From assembly GCF_018139485.1 (NCBI RefSeq), contig NZ_JAGSNF010000013.1, positions 46,411 through 110,410 on the forward strand: a stretch of 64,000 nucleotides of DNA. The letters run 5' to 3'. A program made the translations under genes and the position numbers. Under the pieces are notes generated by a model, which saw only the letters and a program-made list of their open reading frames with translations, searched no databases and was not told the DNA's origin. Below are positions 19,687 to 29,024 of the stretch, one piece after another (position 1 is the first letter of the stretch; each line of letters begins with the position of its first letter). This DNA comes from Phycicoccus avicenniae. Lineage in GTDB: Bacteria; Actinomycetota; Actinomycetes; Actinomycetales; Dermatophilaceae.

Positions 19687-20925
19687 GTGGATGTGGGCAT
19701 CGTGCGCACGCTCGGGTCGCCGGGCGGACAGGAGCTGTTGCGGTCCCTCCCCACCTACGACGCCGACGCCGCCATCGCGCTCGGCGAGCGCCTGCGCCGC
19801 GAGGGCCACCACCCCGATCTCGTCGCCGCCCTGCTCACCCAGCAGCGCCTGCGCGACCGGGCCGCCGCGAAGTTCGGCGAGTTCGCGGGCGACATGCTCT
19901 ACACCCCCGACGGGCTCGAGCAGGCCTCGCGTCTCGAGGTCGCGGCCACGCACGCGGGCCGGTTCTACAACGCGAGCCTCGCGACGGTCCACGACCTCGG
20001 CTGCGGCATCGGCAGCGACGCCGTCGCGATGTCCGCCCTGGGGGTCACCGTGCAGGGCGTCGACATCGACCCGGTGACCGCCGCCGTCGCCGACATCAAC
20101 CTGCGCCCGTGGCCGGACTCCCGGGCCCGCGAGGGCATGGCCGAGGAGTTCGAGCCGCCGCGCGACCCGCTGCGCTCCCGGGTAGGGGTGTGGCTCGACC
20201 CGGCACGACGCATCCCCGGCCGGACCGGACGGCACGGCCGGATCAAACGGGTCTTCCGCCTCGACGAGATCCGCCCGTCCTGGGAGTACGTCCTCCAGGT
20301 CGCGACCGCCGTCCCCGCGACCGGCGCCAAGCTGTCCCCGTCGATGCCCCACGACGCCGTCCCGCTCGGCACCGAGGCGCAGTGGACCTCCTTCGGCGGC
20401 GAGGTGCTCGAGTGCGCCGTGTGGTGGGGCCCGCTCGCCCAGCGCCCGGGCCGCAGCGCCCGGATCCTGCATCCCGGCCGGGCCCCGGTCGAGGTCGACG
20501 AGGACTCGGCCGAGCCCGACCCGCCCGTCGCCGAGGGGCCGTCCTCGATCGGCGCGTGGCTCTACGAGCCGGACCGGGCGGTCACGCAGGCCGGCCTGCT
20601 CGGCGCGGTCACCGCGCGCACCCTCGGCGTCGAGGCCGACCGCGGCCTCGGCTACGTCCTCTCGGAGGCCGAGGTCGAGATCCCCTTCGCCCGGCGCTAC
20701 GCGGTCCGCGAGGCGATGCCCTTCACCGTGAGGACGCTGCGCTCGTGGCTGGCCCAGCACGGCGTGACCGGCCTGACGATCAAGAAGCGCGGTGTGCGCC
20801 TCGACGACGACGAGCTGCGCCGGCAGCTGAGGATCGGCCGCAAGGCGGGCGACGGGGCGCAGGCGACGGTCGTCCTCACCCGGGTCGCCGGGCGGCAGAC
20901 CGCGATCGTCGTCGAACCCGCCTGA
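19687..20925 (+). CDS. THUMP-like SAM-dependent methyltransferase
   Basis: 412-aa protein with an N-terminal helical part, a Rossmann methyltransferase core and a C-terminal THUMP-like domain. The SAM motif I is 'VHDLGCGIGSDAVAM' (around residue 103), followed by 'VQGVDIDPVTAA'; the core ends with 'GVWLDPARR'. The last part, 'LRSWLAQHGVTGLTIKKRGV', is the THUMP-like half that in RNA enzymes binds RNA. RNA methylation is therefore the best guess, without a known target. The GTG start at 19687 lies 72 bp beyond CIRCE operator 2 and diverges from groES, so heat-shock DNA is next to its own promoter. Confidence 0.88.
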   Translation: MDVGIVRTLGSPGGQELLRSLPTYDADAAIALGERLRREGHHPDLVAALLTQQRLRDRAAAKFGEFAGDMLYTPDGLEQASRLEVAATHAGRFYNASLATVHDLGCGIGSDAVAMSALGVTVQGVDIDPVTAAVADINLRPWPDSRAREGMAEEFEPPRDPLRSRVGVWLDPARRIPGRTGRHGRIKRVFRLDEIRPSWEYVLQVATAVPATGAKLSPSMPHDAVPLGTEAQWTSFGGEVLECAVWWGPLAQRPGRSARILHPGRAPVEVDEDSAEPDPPVAEGPSSIGAWLYEPDRAVTQAGLLGAVTARTLGVEADRGLGYVLSEAEVEIPFARRYAVREAMPFTVRTLRSWLAQHGVTGLTIKKRGVRLDDDELRRQLRIGRKAGDGAQATVVLTRVAGRQTAIVVEPA

Positions 20926-20975
20926 CCCGCTGCCCCCACCGGCAGGGCCCCGCCGGCCGGGGCAGCCGTCCCGGT

Positions 20976-22988
20976 TCAGCCGATGAGGTCCTCGGCGCCC
21001 AGCACGTCCTCCGGGACGCCGAACGCGTCGACGAGGTCGCGGGCGACGGGGCGCAGCCGCCGCATGATCGCCCCGACCTCGCGGGTGATCGCCTTCGAGC
21101 GTGGCGCCGAGAGCCGGCCGTGCTCGAGGAACCAGCCCCGGTCGGCCTCGATCGTCGTCAGCGCGTACAGGTCGGACAGCGCCGTGAGCACCTCGCGGGT
21201 GTGCCCCTCGGGCAGCGCCCGGACCCGGGCCACGAAGGCCTCGAGGACGAGCCGGTCGACGTGCGAGCGGGCGGCGCCGATGACGTGGTCCTGGACGGTC
21301 CGGAAGACGACACCCGGGTCGCCGCCGTCGTCGACGCCGGCCTTGAGCCGCCGCGCCGCCCCCGCCAGCTGGTGCTCCTCGCGGTAGCGCAGCATCGCCA
21401 GCTGGTAGTCGGGGTCGAGCAGCCCGGCCTCCTGGTCCCAGCCGTCGCGCCCGCCGGGCAGGACGTCGCGGATCCGTTCGAGCAGCTGGTGCGCGGCCGT
21501 GCGCTCGATGACGGTGTCGACGGCGAGACCGGCGACGAAGCGGACCATCCCGAACTGGTCGAGGTCCTCGAACTCCGAGGAGTAGTCGGTGAGCAGGCCC
21601 TTCGCGACGAGCTGGAGGAGGACGTGGTTGTCGCCCTCGAAGGTCGTGAAGACGTCGGTGTCGGCCTTGAGCGCCGCGAACCGGTTGGCCGACAGGTAGC
21701 CGGCGCCGCCGCACGCCTCACGCGCCTCCTGGATGGCCCGGGTGGCGTGCCACGTCGTCACCGCCTTCGTCCCGGCGGCCCGGGACTCCAGCGCCCGGCG
21801 CGCACGGTCGTCGGCGTCCGGGGTGTCCGCACCGAACACCTCGTGCAGCTGTCGGGCGACCTCCTCCTGGGCCGCGGTGAGAGCGTACGTCCGCGCGAGG
21901 AGCGGCAGGAGTCGGCGCTGGTGCATCCCGTAGTCCAGGAGCAGGGTCTCCCCCTCGCCCTTCTCGGTCTCGAACTGCCGGCGGCGCAGGGCGTACCGGA
22001 CGGCGATCGTCAGGGCGACCTTCGAGGCACCGAGCCCGGCGCCACCGACGCTCACCCGGCCCTGGACGAGGGTGCCGAGCATCGTGAAGAAGCGCCGGTC
22101 GGGGTTGTCGATGCTCGAGCGGTACTCACCGTCCTCGTCGATCGTCGCGAACCGGTCGAGGAGGTTGTCGCGCGGGACGCGGACGTCGTCGAACCACAGC
22201 CGCCCGTTGTCGACGCCCTCGAGGCCGATCTTCGCGCCGCAGTCCTCGATCCGGACCCCGGGCGCGGGCTCGCCGTCGACCCGGATCGGCACGAGGACGG
22301 CGTGCACGCCGCGCCGCTCGCCCCCGACCTCGAGCTGGGCGAAGACGACGGCGAGCTCGCCGTCGCGCGCGGCGTTGCCGATGTAGTCCTTGCGGGCCGT
22401 GTCGTCCGGCGTCGTCACGACGATCTCGTCGGTGTCGGGGTCGTGGCGGGCGACCGTGCCGAGCTGCTGGACGTTGCTGCCGTGCCCGGTCTCGGTCATC
22501 GCGAAGCAGCCGAGCAGGCGGCCCGCGACGATGTCCGCGAGGTAGGCGTCGTGGTGGCGTGCGGTCCCGAGCTGCTGGACGGCGCCGCCGAAGAGGCCGT
22601 ACTGGACGCCGGACTTCACGAGGACGGACAGGTCCCCGTAGGCGAGGGTCTCGAAGGCGGCGACCGAGGCGCCGATGTCGCCGCCGCCACCGTGGGCGGG
22701 CGGGAAGCCGTGGGCCGCCTGTCCGGTGCCGCCGATGCCGACGACGATGTCGCGGACCCGCTCGCGCAGCTCGTCCCGTGACAGGTCGACGTCCTCGTCG
22801 AGGAGGGAGGCGTGGTCCGCGAGACCGCGCCGCACCTCGTCACGGACCTCGGCGTAGGGCCCGTCGAGGAAGGCGCGGAGCCCGGCGACATCCGCCGTGA
22901 GCGGCGGTGCGCCCCGGTGCGCGGCGCGCTCCTCGCGCCGGTCGGTGGTCGTGGCGTGCTGGTCGGTGTCGAGCGCCATGCCCTCCAC
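20976..22988 (-). CDS. Acyl-CoA oxidase/dehydrogenase family flavoprotein
   Basis: 670-aa FAD enzyme of the acyl-CoA oxidase-like branch of the acyl-CoA dehydrogenase superfamily, expected to form the 2,3-double bond in acyl-CoA during beta-oxidation. Domain order is an N-terminal helical bundle, a middle beta domain ('GCFAMTETGHGSNVQQLGTVA', the acyl-CoA and FAD contact), and a long C-terminal helical part ('QGRVSVGGAGLGASKVALTIAVRYALRRRQF'). The length is that of oxidases, about 250 residues more than ordinary dehydrogenases. Start ATG at 22988 or 22976. It has no fatty-acid neighbours here. Whether electrons go to O2 or to ETF cannot be read from the sequence. Confidence 0.9.
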   Translation of the reverse strand: MEGMALDTDQHATTTDRREERAAHRGAPPLTADVAGLRAFLDGPYAEVRDEVRRGLADHASLLDEDVDLSRDELRERVRDIVVGIGGTGQAAHGFPPAHGGGGDIGASVAAFETLAYGDLSVLVKSGVQYGLFGGAVQQLGTARHHDAYLADIVAGRLLGCFAMTETGHGSNVQQLGTVARHDPDTDEIVVTTPDDTARKDYIGNAARDGELAVVFAQLEVGGERRGVHAVLVPIRVDGEPAPGVRIEDCGAKIGLEGVDNGRLWFDDVRVPRDNLLDRFATIDEDGEYRSSIDNPDRRFFTMLGTLVQGRVSVGGAGLGASKVALTIAVRYALRRRQFETEKGEGETLLLDYGMHQRRLLPLLARTYALTAAQEEVARQLHEVFGADTPDADDRARRALESRAAGTKAVTTWHATRAIQEAREACGGAGYLSANRFAALKADTDVFTTFEGDNHVLLQLVAKGLLTDYSSEFEDLDQFGMVRFVAGLAVDTVIERTAAHQLLERIRDVLPGGRDGWDQEAGLLDPDYQLAMLRYREEHQLAGAARRLKAGVDDGGDPGVVFRTVQDHVIGAARSHVDRLVLEAFVARVRALPEGHTREVLTALSDLYALTTIEADRGWFLEHGRLSAPRSKAITREVGAIMRRLRPVARDLVDAFGVPEDVLGAEDLIG

Positions 22989-23036
22989 TCTGACACGCGC
23001 GACCTGCGACGACGCCGGCCGAGTGACGATTGTTAC

Positions 23037-23870
23037 TCACAGGTAGGGATCGGCCTGTGCTCCCGTCCGCCGAACCGCGTCGGCCCCGGCCGCGAGCGCT
23101 GCTGCGAGGGACTCCGACCGGTCCCGCCCGGCCGCGAGCGCGGCCGCCAGCGCCCCGCAGAAGGCGTCCCCGGCGCCCGTCGTGTCGGCGACCTCGTCCT
23201 CGGGGACGGCGACCGCGGGCTCGGTGTCACCGTCCCAGCTCGCGCCGTTCGCCCCGAACGTCACGAGCAGCGACCGCGGCTGCGCACCGGACTCCGCCAG
23301 GGCCTGCATCTCGGGCTCGTTGACGACGACCGGGTCGGCGAGCGCGAGGACGTCCGGCGGCAGCGCGGCGTAGGGCGCGAGGTTGACCACGACGCGGGCG
23401 CCCCGGGACGCGGCGCGGCGGGCGGCGACGCACACGACCCGGAAGGGGACCTCGAGCTGCAGCAGGAGGACGTCCCCCGGGCCGAGCGCGTCGACCGCCG
23501 CGACCTCCCGCTCGTCGAGGGCGTCGTTGGCCCCGGGGACGACGACGATCGTGTTCTCCCCGTCGTCGGCGACGTGGACGAGGGCGTGGCCGCTCGGGAC
23601 GTCCTGCGCGACGCGCAGCCCGGTGACGTCGAGACCGAGCCGCTCGAGGCGGGCACGGTAGGCGGTGCCGCCGGCGTCGTCGCCGACGCAGCCGACCATC
23701 GCGACGTCGGCGCCCGCGGCGGCCGCGGCCACCGCCTGGTTGGCGCCCTTGCCCCCGGCGAGCCGCTGCAGGTCCTCGCCGCGGACGGTCTCCCCGGGGC
23801 GGGGATGGCGCTCGACGCGCGTCACGAGGTCGACGTTGAGCGACCCCAGGACCATCACGCGCCCGCTCAT
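23037..23870 (-). CDS. rbsK: Ribokinase
   Basis: 277-aa PfkB-family sugar kinase that phosphorylates ribose to ribose 5-phosphate. It starts 'MSGRVMVLGSLNVDLV', has the substrate Gly-Gly loop 'LAGGKGANQAVAAA' and ends with the anion hole and catalytic Asp in 'EVADTTGAGDAFCGAL'. The ATG overlaps the TGA of the nucleoside hydrolase gene (ATGA), so the two are coupled: ribose freed from nucleosides would be captured at once. A deoxyribokinase or related specificity is possible. Confidence 0.93.
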   Translation of the reverse strand: MSGRVMVLGSLNVDLVTRVERHPRPGETVRGEDLQRLAGGKGANQAVAAAAAGADVAMVGCVGDDAGGTAYRARLERLGLDVTGLRVAQDVPSGHALVHVADDGENTIVVVPGANDALDEREVAAVDALGPGDVLLLQLEVPFRVVCVAARRAASRGARVVVNLAPYAALPPDVLALADPVVVNEPEMQALAESGAQPRSLLVTFGANGASWDGDTEPAVAVPEDEVADTTGAGDAFCGALAAALAAGRDRSESLAAALAAGADAVRRTGAQADPYL

Positions 23871-24841
23871 CGGACCTCCCCGAGGACGGTGTCGAGCCAG
23901 AGTCGGGCGACCCGCTCGCCGTCGATGCCGAGCGCGACGTCGACCACGGCCGGTGCGGCCCCGTGCGGGTCGTGCCGCATGTCGCCGGTCCAGGTCCGTC
24001 GGTCGACGACGGTCCGGCCCCGGGTCCACGTCCCGCTCAGCTCGACGCGGACGGGCAGCCGCTCGGTGCGCACGGCGTCCGGCAGCAGGAGCATCGCGAC
24101 GGCGCCGGCGTCGCCGATCGTCGCCGTGTCGTCGGCGAACCGACGGTGGTGGAAGGACACGAGGCCGGCCGCGAGGTCGGCGACCGGGGTGCCGGCGGCG
24201 CGCAGGCGCTCGACGTCGACGGTCCCGACCCGGGGGTCGTAGAAGACGTCGAGGCCGTACATCGCCACCGGGACCCCGTGCTCGGCACAGGCGTCGAGGA
24301 CGACCGCCGCGGCCTCCGGGTCGTGGAAGACGTTGAACTCGGCGGCGGCCGTCGCGTTGCTGATCTCCGCGCCACCACCCATGAAGACGACCCGGCCGAC
24401 CCGGGCGAAGGCGTCGGGGTGGGTCCGCGCGAGGAGGGCGAGGTTCGTCATCGGCGCGAGCGGCACGACGGTGACGGGCTCGCCGCGCTCGGCCGCGGAG
24501 ACGACGGTGTCGCGGAGCAGCTCGACGGCGTGGCGGGGGTCGGGCCTGCGGGCGGGTGCGGGGAGCCCGAGGTCGGCCATCCCGTCGCTGCCGTGGACGT
24601 GCCGGGCGTCGACCGGCTCCTCGAGGAGAGGCCGGACGGCCCCCGCCCCCACCGGGACGTCGACGCGGCCGGCCACCTCGAGGACGGTGAGGGTGTTGCG
24701 GACGACGTCGGCAAGCGGCGCGTTGCCCCCGGCGCACGTGACGGCCCGCAGGTCGAGACCGGGGTGCAGGGCGGCGAGCAGCAGGGCGCACGCGTCGTCG
24801 ACCCCGGTGTCGACGTCGAGGACGAGGGGGATGGCGGGCAT
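23867..24841 (-). CDS. Nucleoside hydrolase (IUNH family)
   Basis: 324-aa N-ribohydrolase that cleaves nucleosides to base plus ribose in the cytoplasm. The Ca2+ and ribose site is 'LDVDTGVDDACALLLA' near the N-terminus, a variant of the usual DTDPGxDDA. Other conserved parts are 'VTCAGGNAPLADVVRNTLTVL', 'PMTNLALL', 'VFMGGG' and the Asp in 'ATIGDAGAVAM'. It forms an overlapping operon with ribokinase downstream. Base preference (purine, pyrimidine or both) is not visible. Confidence 0.93.
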   Translation of the reverse strand: MPAIPLVLDVDTGVDDACALLLAALHPGLDLRAVTCAGGNAPLADVVRNTLTVLEVAGRVDVPVGAGAVRPLLEEPVDARHVHGSDGMADLGLPAPARRPDPRHAVELLRDTVVSAAERGEPVTVVPLAPMTNLALLARTHPDAFARVGRVVFMGGGAEISNATAAAEFNVFHDPEAAAVVLDACAEHGVPVAMYGLDVFYDPRVGTVDVERLRAAGTPVADLAAGLVSFHHRRFADDTATIGDAGAVAMLLLPDAVRTERLPVRVELSGTWTRGRTVVDRRTWTGDMRHDPHGAAPAVVDVALGIDGERVARLWLDTVLGEVR

Positions 24842-24869
24842 CCCCCGATCATGACGGACCGGCGCCGGG

Positions 24870-24954
24870 ACCGACAGGCAGTGCTGCCGCGACGACGCGA
24901 CAGCCTGCGCCCGCCAGGTCCTGCGCCGGCCGTCGGTGCCCTCTGCCTGTCGGT
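24870..24954. repeat. 12-bp inverted repeat in a divergent promoter gap
   Basis: ACCGACAGGCAG (24870-24881) and CTGCCTGTCGGT (24943-24954) are perfect complements 61 bp apart, in the 182-bp gap between the divergent nucleoside hydrolase and GH3 genes. They could be two half-operators for looping or a large hairpin. Confidence 0.45.
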
Positions 24955-25023
24955 GCCGCCGCGAGGGCCGCGGCCGACCTGCGGGTTCGGTGTTCGCCGT
25001 GCCGCTCGCGTAGCGTCGGCCCG

Positions 25024-26244
25024 GTGACCGCCCGCCGGACCCCCACCCGATCCCGCCGTGCCGCGCTCGCCCTGACCGGCGCCCTCGCCGTGACCCTCGC
25101 GGGCTGCTCGGACGGGGAGCCGTCGGCGGCCCCGACGACCTCGTCGGCGCCCGCGCCGAGCACGACGAGCCCGTCGCCGACCCCGACCCCGACCTGCGTC
25201 GAGACGACGACCGAGGCCCTCACCGAGGACCAGCGGCTCGGCCAGCTGCTCATGGTCGCGCTCGACACGAACGCCCCCGAGGACTCCCTCGACGACGAGG
25301 TCACCGAGCAGCACGTCGGCAACATGCTCTTCCTCGGCGGCTGGGAGGGCGCGGACAAGGTCTCGTCCGCCTCCGAGCACCTCGAGGGGCTCGTGTCCGA
25401 GGACTCGACGGGCGACGTCGGGATGCTCGTCGCCGCCGACCAGGAGGGCGGCATCGTCCACCAGCTGCGCGGGTCCGGGTTCACCCGACCGCCGGCCGCC
25501 GTCGACCAGGCCACGCTCTCCCCCGCCGAGCTCACCGAGGCCGCCACCGGCTGGGCCGAGGAGCTCGCCGCCGTCGGCGTCAACGTCAACCTCGCTCCCG
25601 TCGTCGACACCGTGCCCGCCGAGCTGGGGACCGGCAACGGCCCGGTCGGCCAGTACGGCCGCGAGTACGGCAACACCCCGGAGGAGGTCGAGCGCTCGGC
25701 GAACGCCTTCATCGAGGGGATGCTCGACGGCGGGGTGCAGGCGACCGTCAAGCACTTCCCGGGGCTCGGCCGCATCACGAACAACACCGACTTCGCCGCC
25801 GACGGCATCACCGACGACACGACGACGGCCGACGACCCCTACCTCGAGCCGTTCGCGTCCGGGGTCGAGGCCGGGGCGAACCTCGTCATGGTCGGCTCCG
25901 CCGAGTACACCCGGATCGACGAGGGGGTCCCGGCGATGTTCTCCGAGCGGATCGTCACCGACGTCCTGCGCGGCGACCTCGGGTACGACGGCGTCGTCAT
26001 CACCGACGACGTCAACGCCGAGTCGGTCCGGTCCGTCCCCCCGGGCGAGCGCGCCGTCCGGGTGCTCGGCGCCGGGGGCGACATCGTCCTCACCGGGGAC
26101 CCGACGCAGGCGCCGGAGATGCTCGACGCGCTGCGGGCCGAGGCGGGGCAGGACGAGGACTTCGCGGCGCAGGTCGACGCCTCGGTCGAGCGGGTCCTCG
26201 CCCTCAAGGACGAGATGGGTCTGCTGCCCTGCTCGCAGGACTGA
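25024..26244 (+). CDS. GH3 lipoprotein, LpqI-like beta-N-acetylhexosaminidase family
   Basis: 406-aa exported lipoprotein with signal and lipobox 'LAGC' (Cys28), an Ala/Pro/Ser/Thr linker to about residue 58, and a glycoside hydrolase family 3 barrel. Marks are 'AADQEGGIVHQLRG', 'GVNVNLAPVVDTVP', the sugar-binding 'KHFPGLGR' and the nucleophile Asp in 'GVVITDDVNAES'. In classic NagZ the loop reads KHFPGHGD with a His acid/base; here Leu is at that position, as in LpqI-type mycobacterial lipoproteins as I recall. A role in turning over wall GlcNAc outside the cell is likely, with altered catalysis. GTG start. Confidence 0.88.
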   Translation: MTARRTPTRSRRAALALTGALAVTLAGCSDGEPSAAPTTSSAPAPSTTSPSPTPTPTCVETTTEALTEDQRLGQLLMVALDTNAPEDSLDDEVTEQHVGNMLFLGGWEGADKVSSASEHLEGLVSEDSTGDVGMLVAADQEGGIVHQLRGSGFTRPPAAVDQATLSPAELTEAATGWAEELAAVGVNVNLAPVVDTVPAELGTGNGPVGQYGREYGNTPEEVERSANAFIEGMLDGGVQATVKHFPGLGRITNNTDFAADGITDDTTTADDPYLEPFASGVEAGANLVMVGSAEYTRIDEGVPAMFSERIVTDVLRGDLGYDGVVITDDVNAESVRSVPPGERAVRVLGAGGDIVLTGDPTQAPEMLDALRAEAGQDEDFAAQVDASVERVLALKDEMGLLPCSQD

Positions 26245-26275
26245 CGCCCGCCCGGCCCCGGCATAGGCTCCAGGG

Positions 26276-27970
26276 GTGACGGACACCACCACCGGGCTCC
26301 CGGTCATCGTCCTCGTCTCCGCGGAGCACTCCGAGACCCTCCTCGAGGTCTTCTTCCGCTACTCCCGCGAGTACGACCTGCGGACCGCCACCTCGTGCGC
26401 CGGCGCCTGCGAGGTCGTCGAGTCCGCGCTCGCCGCCGGACAGCAGGTCGCCCTCCTCGTCTCCGACTCCCGGCTCCCGGACGTCGACTCGATCCTGCGC
26501 GCCTTCGCCGAGTGGCGCGGCCTCGTCCCCACCGCCCGCCGGATTATCGCGGCACCGTTCGACCGGTTCCTCACGGACGCACCGGGACTGCGGGTCGGGA
26601 TGGCCAAGGGCAAGTACGACGCCTACCTCCTCATGCCGCGCGGGACCCGCGACGAGGAGTTCCACCACGCCGTCACCGACCTGCTGAGCGACTGGACGTG
26701 GACCACGACCGACCCGGACGTCGTCACGGCGAAGATCGTCGGGGAGGAGGACGACCCCGTCGTCCACGACATCCGCGACTTCTTCGACCGGATGGGGCTG
26801 CCGACCCGCTTCGCGACCCCCGACAGCGAGGTCGGCCGACACGTCGGCGAGCTCTTCGACGAGGGCGCCGGCTACCCCCGGATCTGGGCGGCGAACCGCG
26901 AGCCGGTCGTCGCGACGTCGGTCCGTGAGGTGGCCCGGGCGTTCTTCGACAACGAGGCCGAGCGCGACCTCGACGCCCGCGAGCGGCCGGACGTCGCCGA
27001 CGTCGTCGTGGTCGGCGGCGGCCCGGCGGGGCTCGCGACCGCCGTCTACGCGGCGTCCGAAGGGCTGTCCACGGTCGTCCTCGACGGCAGCGCCATCGGC
27101 GGCCAGGCCGGCACGAGCTCGATGATCCGCAACTACCTCGGCTTCCCCCGCGGCATCTCGGGGATGCGCCTGGCCCAGCGTGCCCGCAACCAGGCGCTGC
27201 GCTTCGGCACCCGGTTCCACACCGGCTGGGAGGTCGAGGAGCTCGTCGCGGGGAGGGACGGGGCACCGCACGTGCTGCGCGGCAGCGACTTCGAGCTCTC
27301 CGCCCGGTCCGTCGTCATCGCCTCCGGGGTGCGCTACCGCCACCTCGGGGTGCCGTCGGTCGAGGAGCGGGTGGGGCGCGGGGTCAACTACGGCGCCGCG
27401 ATGTCGCAGTCCCGCGAGATGGAGGACCAGGACGTCGTCGTCGTGGGCGGCGGGAACTCGGCCGGGCAGGCGGCGGTCCACCTCGCCCGCTTCGCCCGCT
27501 CGGTGACGATCTGCGTCCGGCGGCCGAGCCTCTCCGAGACGATGTCGGCCTACCTCGTCGGCGAGATCGAGTTCAACCCGCGGATCACCGTCGAGACGTG
27601 CACCGAGGTCGTCGAGGCCGGCGGCGACGCCCACCTGGAGTGGGTCTCGCTGCGGCACACCGACTCCGGCGAACGACGGCGGAAGTCGGCGTACGGGCTC
27701 TTCCTGCTCCTCGGCGCCGAGCCGCACTGCCACTGGCTGCCGGACGAGGTCGCCCGGGACCGCCGCGGCTTCGTCCTCACCGGGCGTGAGGTCCCGCGCG
27801 AACGATGGCTCGAGGACCTCCCGCCGCCGAACCTCGCGACGAGCGTGCCCGGCATCTTCGCCGCCGGCGACGTGCGGGCCGGGTCGATGAAGCGGGTCGC
27901 CGCGGCCACCGGGGAGGGCGCGTCGGTCGTCCCCCTCGTCCACGCCTTCCTCGCGCCCGAGCCGGCCTGA
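26276..27970 (+). CDS. Receiver / glutaredoxin-like / thioredoxin-reductase-like flavoprotein
   Basis: 564-aa three-part protein. Residues 8-130 resemble a response-regulator receiver, with 'LLVSDSRLPDVDS' carrying a possible phospho-Asp. Residues 150-230 resemble a degenerate glutaredoxin fold without a CxxC. From residue 240 there is a class II pyridine nucleotide-disulfide oxidoreductase: FAD motif 'VVVVGGGPAGLATAVYAA', NAD(P) motif 'VVVVGGGNSAGQAAVHLA' and C-terminal 'GIFAAGDVRAGSMKRVAAATGEG'. The site that holds CATC in thioredoxin reductase reads 'GAAMSQSR', so it cannot be a dithiol reductase. A signal-linked NAD(P)H-dependent electron-transfer role is inference. GTG start; no cognate kinase nearby. 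Confidence 0.9.
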   Translation: MTDTTTGLPVIVLVSAEHSETLLEVFFRYSREYDLRTATSCAGACEVVESALAAGQQVALLVSDSRLPDVDSILRAFAEWRGLVPTARRIIAAPFDRFLTDAPGLRVGMAKGKYDAYLLMPRGTRDEEFHHAVTDLLSDWTWTTTDPDVVTAKIVGEEDDPVVHDIRDFFDRMGLPTRFATPDSEVGRHVGELFDEGAGYPRIWAANREPVVATSVREVARAFFDNEAERDLDARERPDVADVVVVGGGPAGLATAVYAASEGLSTVVLDGSAIGGQAGTSSMIRNYLGFPRGISGMRLAQRARNQALRFGTRFHTGWEVEELVAGRDGAPHVLRGSDFELSARSVVIASGVRYRHLGVPSVEERVGRGVNYGAAMSQSREMEDQDVVVVGGGNSAGQAAVHLARFARSVTICVRRPSLSETMSAYLVGEIEFNPRITVETCTEVVEAGGDAHLEWVSLRHTDSGERRRKSAYGLFLLLGAEPHCHWLPDEVARDRRGFVLTGREVPRERWLEDLPPPNLATSVPGIFAAGDVRAGSMKRVAAATGEGASVVPLVHAFLAPEPA

Positions 27971-27980
27971 CGGCGAGGGC

Positions 27981-29024
27981 TCAGACGGAGACCTCGGTCA
28001 CCGGCATCGAGGAGTCGGCGCGGATCCCGAGGTCGGACGCCGGCCGCCCGCGCAGCACCATCTGCGCCCCGAGGGCCGCGACCATGGCCCCGTTGTCGGT
28101 GCACAGCTTCGGCGCGGGGACCCGCAGCTCGAGGCCGGCGGCGTCGCACCGCTCCTGCGCCATCGCCCGCAGCCGCGAGTTCGCCGCGACCCCGCCGCCG
28201 ATCTGGAGGTGTCCGACACCGTGCGTGCGGCACGCGTCGACCGCCTTGCGGGTGAGCACGTCGGTGACGGCCTCCTGGAAGCTCGCGGCGACGTCCGCGA
28301 CGGGCACCGGCTCCCCCGCCGCCTCGCGGGCCTGCACCCAGCGGGAGACGGCGGTCTTCAGCCCCGAGAAGGAGAAGTCGAAGCGGTGCCGCTCGACGTC
28401 CCTCCCGGTCGTCAGCCCCCGGGGGAAGTCGATGACGACCTGACCCTCCCGCGCCGCCCGGTCGATATGCGGGCCCCCCGGGAAGGGCAGGCCGAGCACC
28501 CGCGCCACCTTGTCGAACGCCTCCCCCGCCGCGTCGTCGATCGTCGAGCCGAGGCTGCGGACGTCGTGCGTGACGTCGGGGACGAGCAGCAGCGAGGAGT
28601 GTCCGCCGGAGACGAGCATCGCGAGCGTCGGCTCGGGCAGTGGTCCGTGCTCGACGATGTCGACGGCGACGTGGCTCGCGAGGTGGTTGACGCCGTACAG
28701 CGGCACCCCGAGGGAGAGGGCGAGCGCCTTCGCGGCGGCGACGCCGACCATGAGGGCCCCGGCGAGGCCCGGCCCGGACGTCACGGCGACGGCGTCGACG
28801 TCGCGGAGGGCGACGCCCGCCTCGCGGCACGCGCGCTCGATCGTCGGGACCATCGCCTCGAGGTGGGCGCGGGAGGCGACCTCGGGGACGACCCCGCCGA
28901 AGCGGGCGTGCTCGTCGACGCTGCTCGCGATGGCGTCGAAGAGCAGGGTCTCGCCGCGGACCAGCCCGATCCCGGTCTCGTCGCACGAGGTCTCGACCCC
29001 GAGGACGAGGGGTGCGTCAGCCAT
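27981..29024 (-). CDS. tsaD: tRNA t6A threonylcarbamoyl transferase subunit TsaD
   Basis: 347-aa catalytic subunit of the t6A complex; it moves the threonylcarbamoyl group from TC-AMP to A37 of ANN-decoding tRNAs. The ASKHA fold is clear: '[16 protein letters not shown]', metal-binding His residues in 'VNHLASHV' and the earlier 'SRAHLEAM', '[12 protein letters not shown]' and the late '[14 protein letters not shown]' and '[12 protein letters not shown]'. It is the last gene of the run tsaE-tsaB-rimI-tsaD and overlaps rimI by 8 bp. tsaC is not in the window. Confidence 0.97.
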   Translation of the reverse strand: MADAPLVLGVETSCDETGIGLVRGETLLFDAIASSVDEHARFGGVVPEVASRAHLEAMVPTIERACREAGVALRDVDAVAVTSGPGLAGALMVGVAAAKALALSLGVPLYGVNHLASHVAVDIVEHGPLPEPTLAMLVSGGHSSLLLVPDVTHDVRSLGSTIDDAAGEAFDKVARVLGLPFPGGPHIDRAAREGQVVIDFPRGLTTGRDVERHRFDFSFSGLKTAVSRWVQAREAAGEPVPVADVAASFQEAVTDVLTRKAVDACRTHGVGHLQIGGGVAANSRLRAMAQERCDAAGLELRVPAPKLCTDNGAMVAALGAQMVLRGRPASDLGIRADSSMPVTEVSV

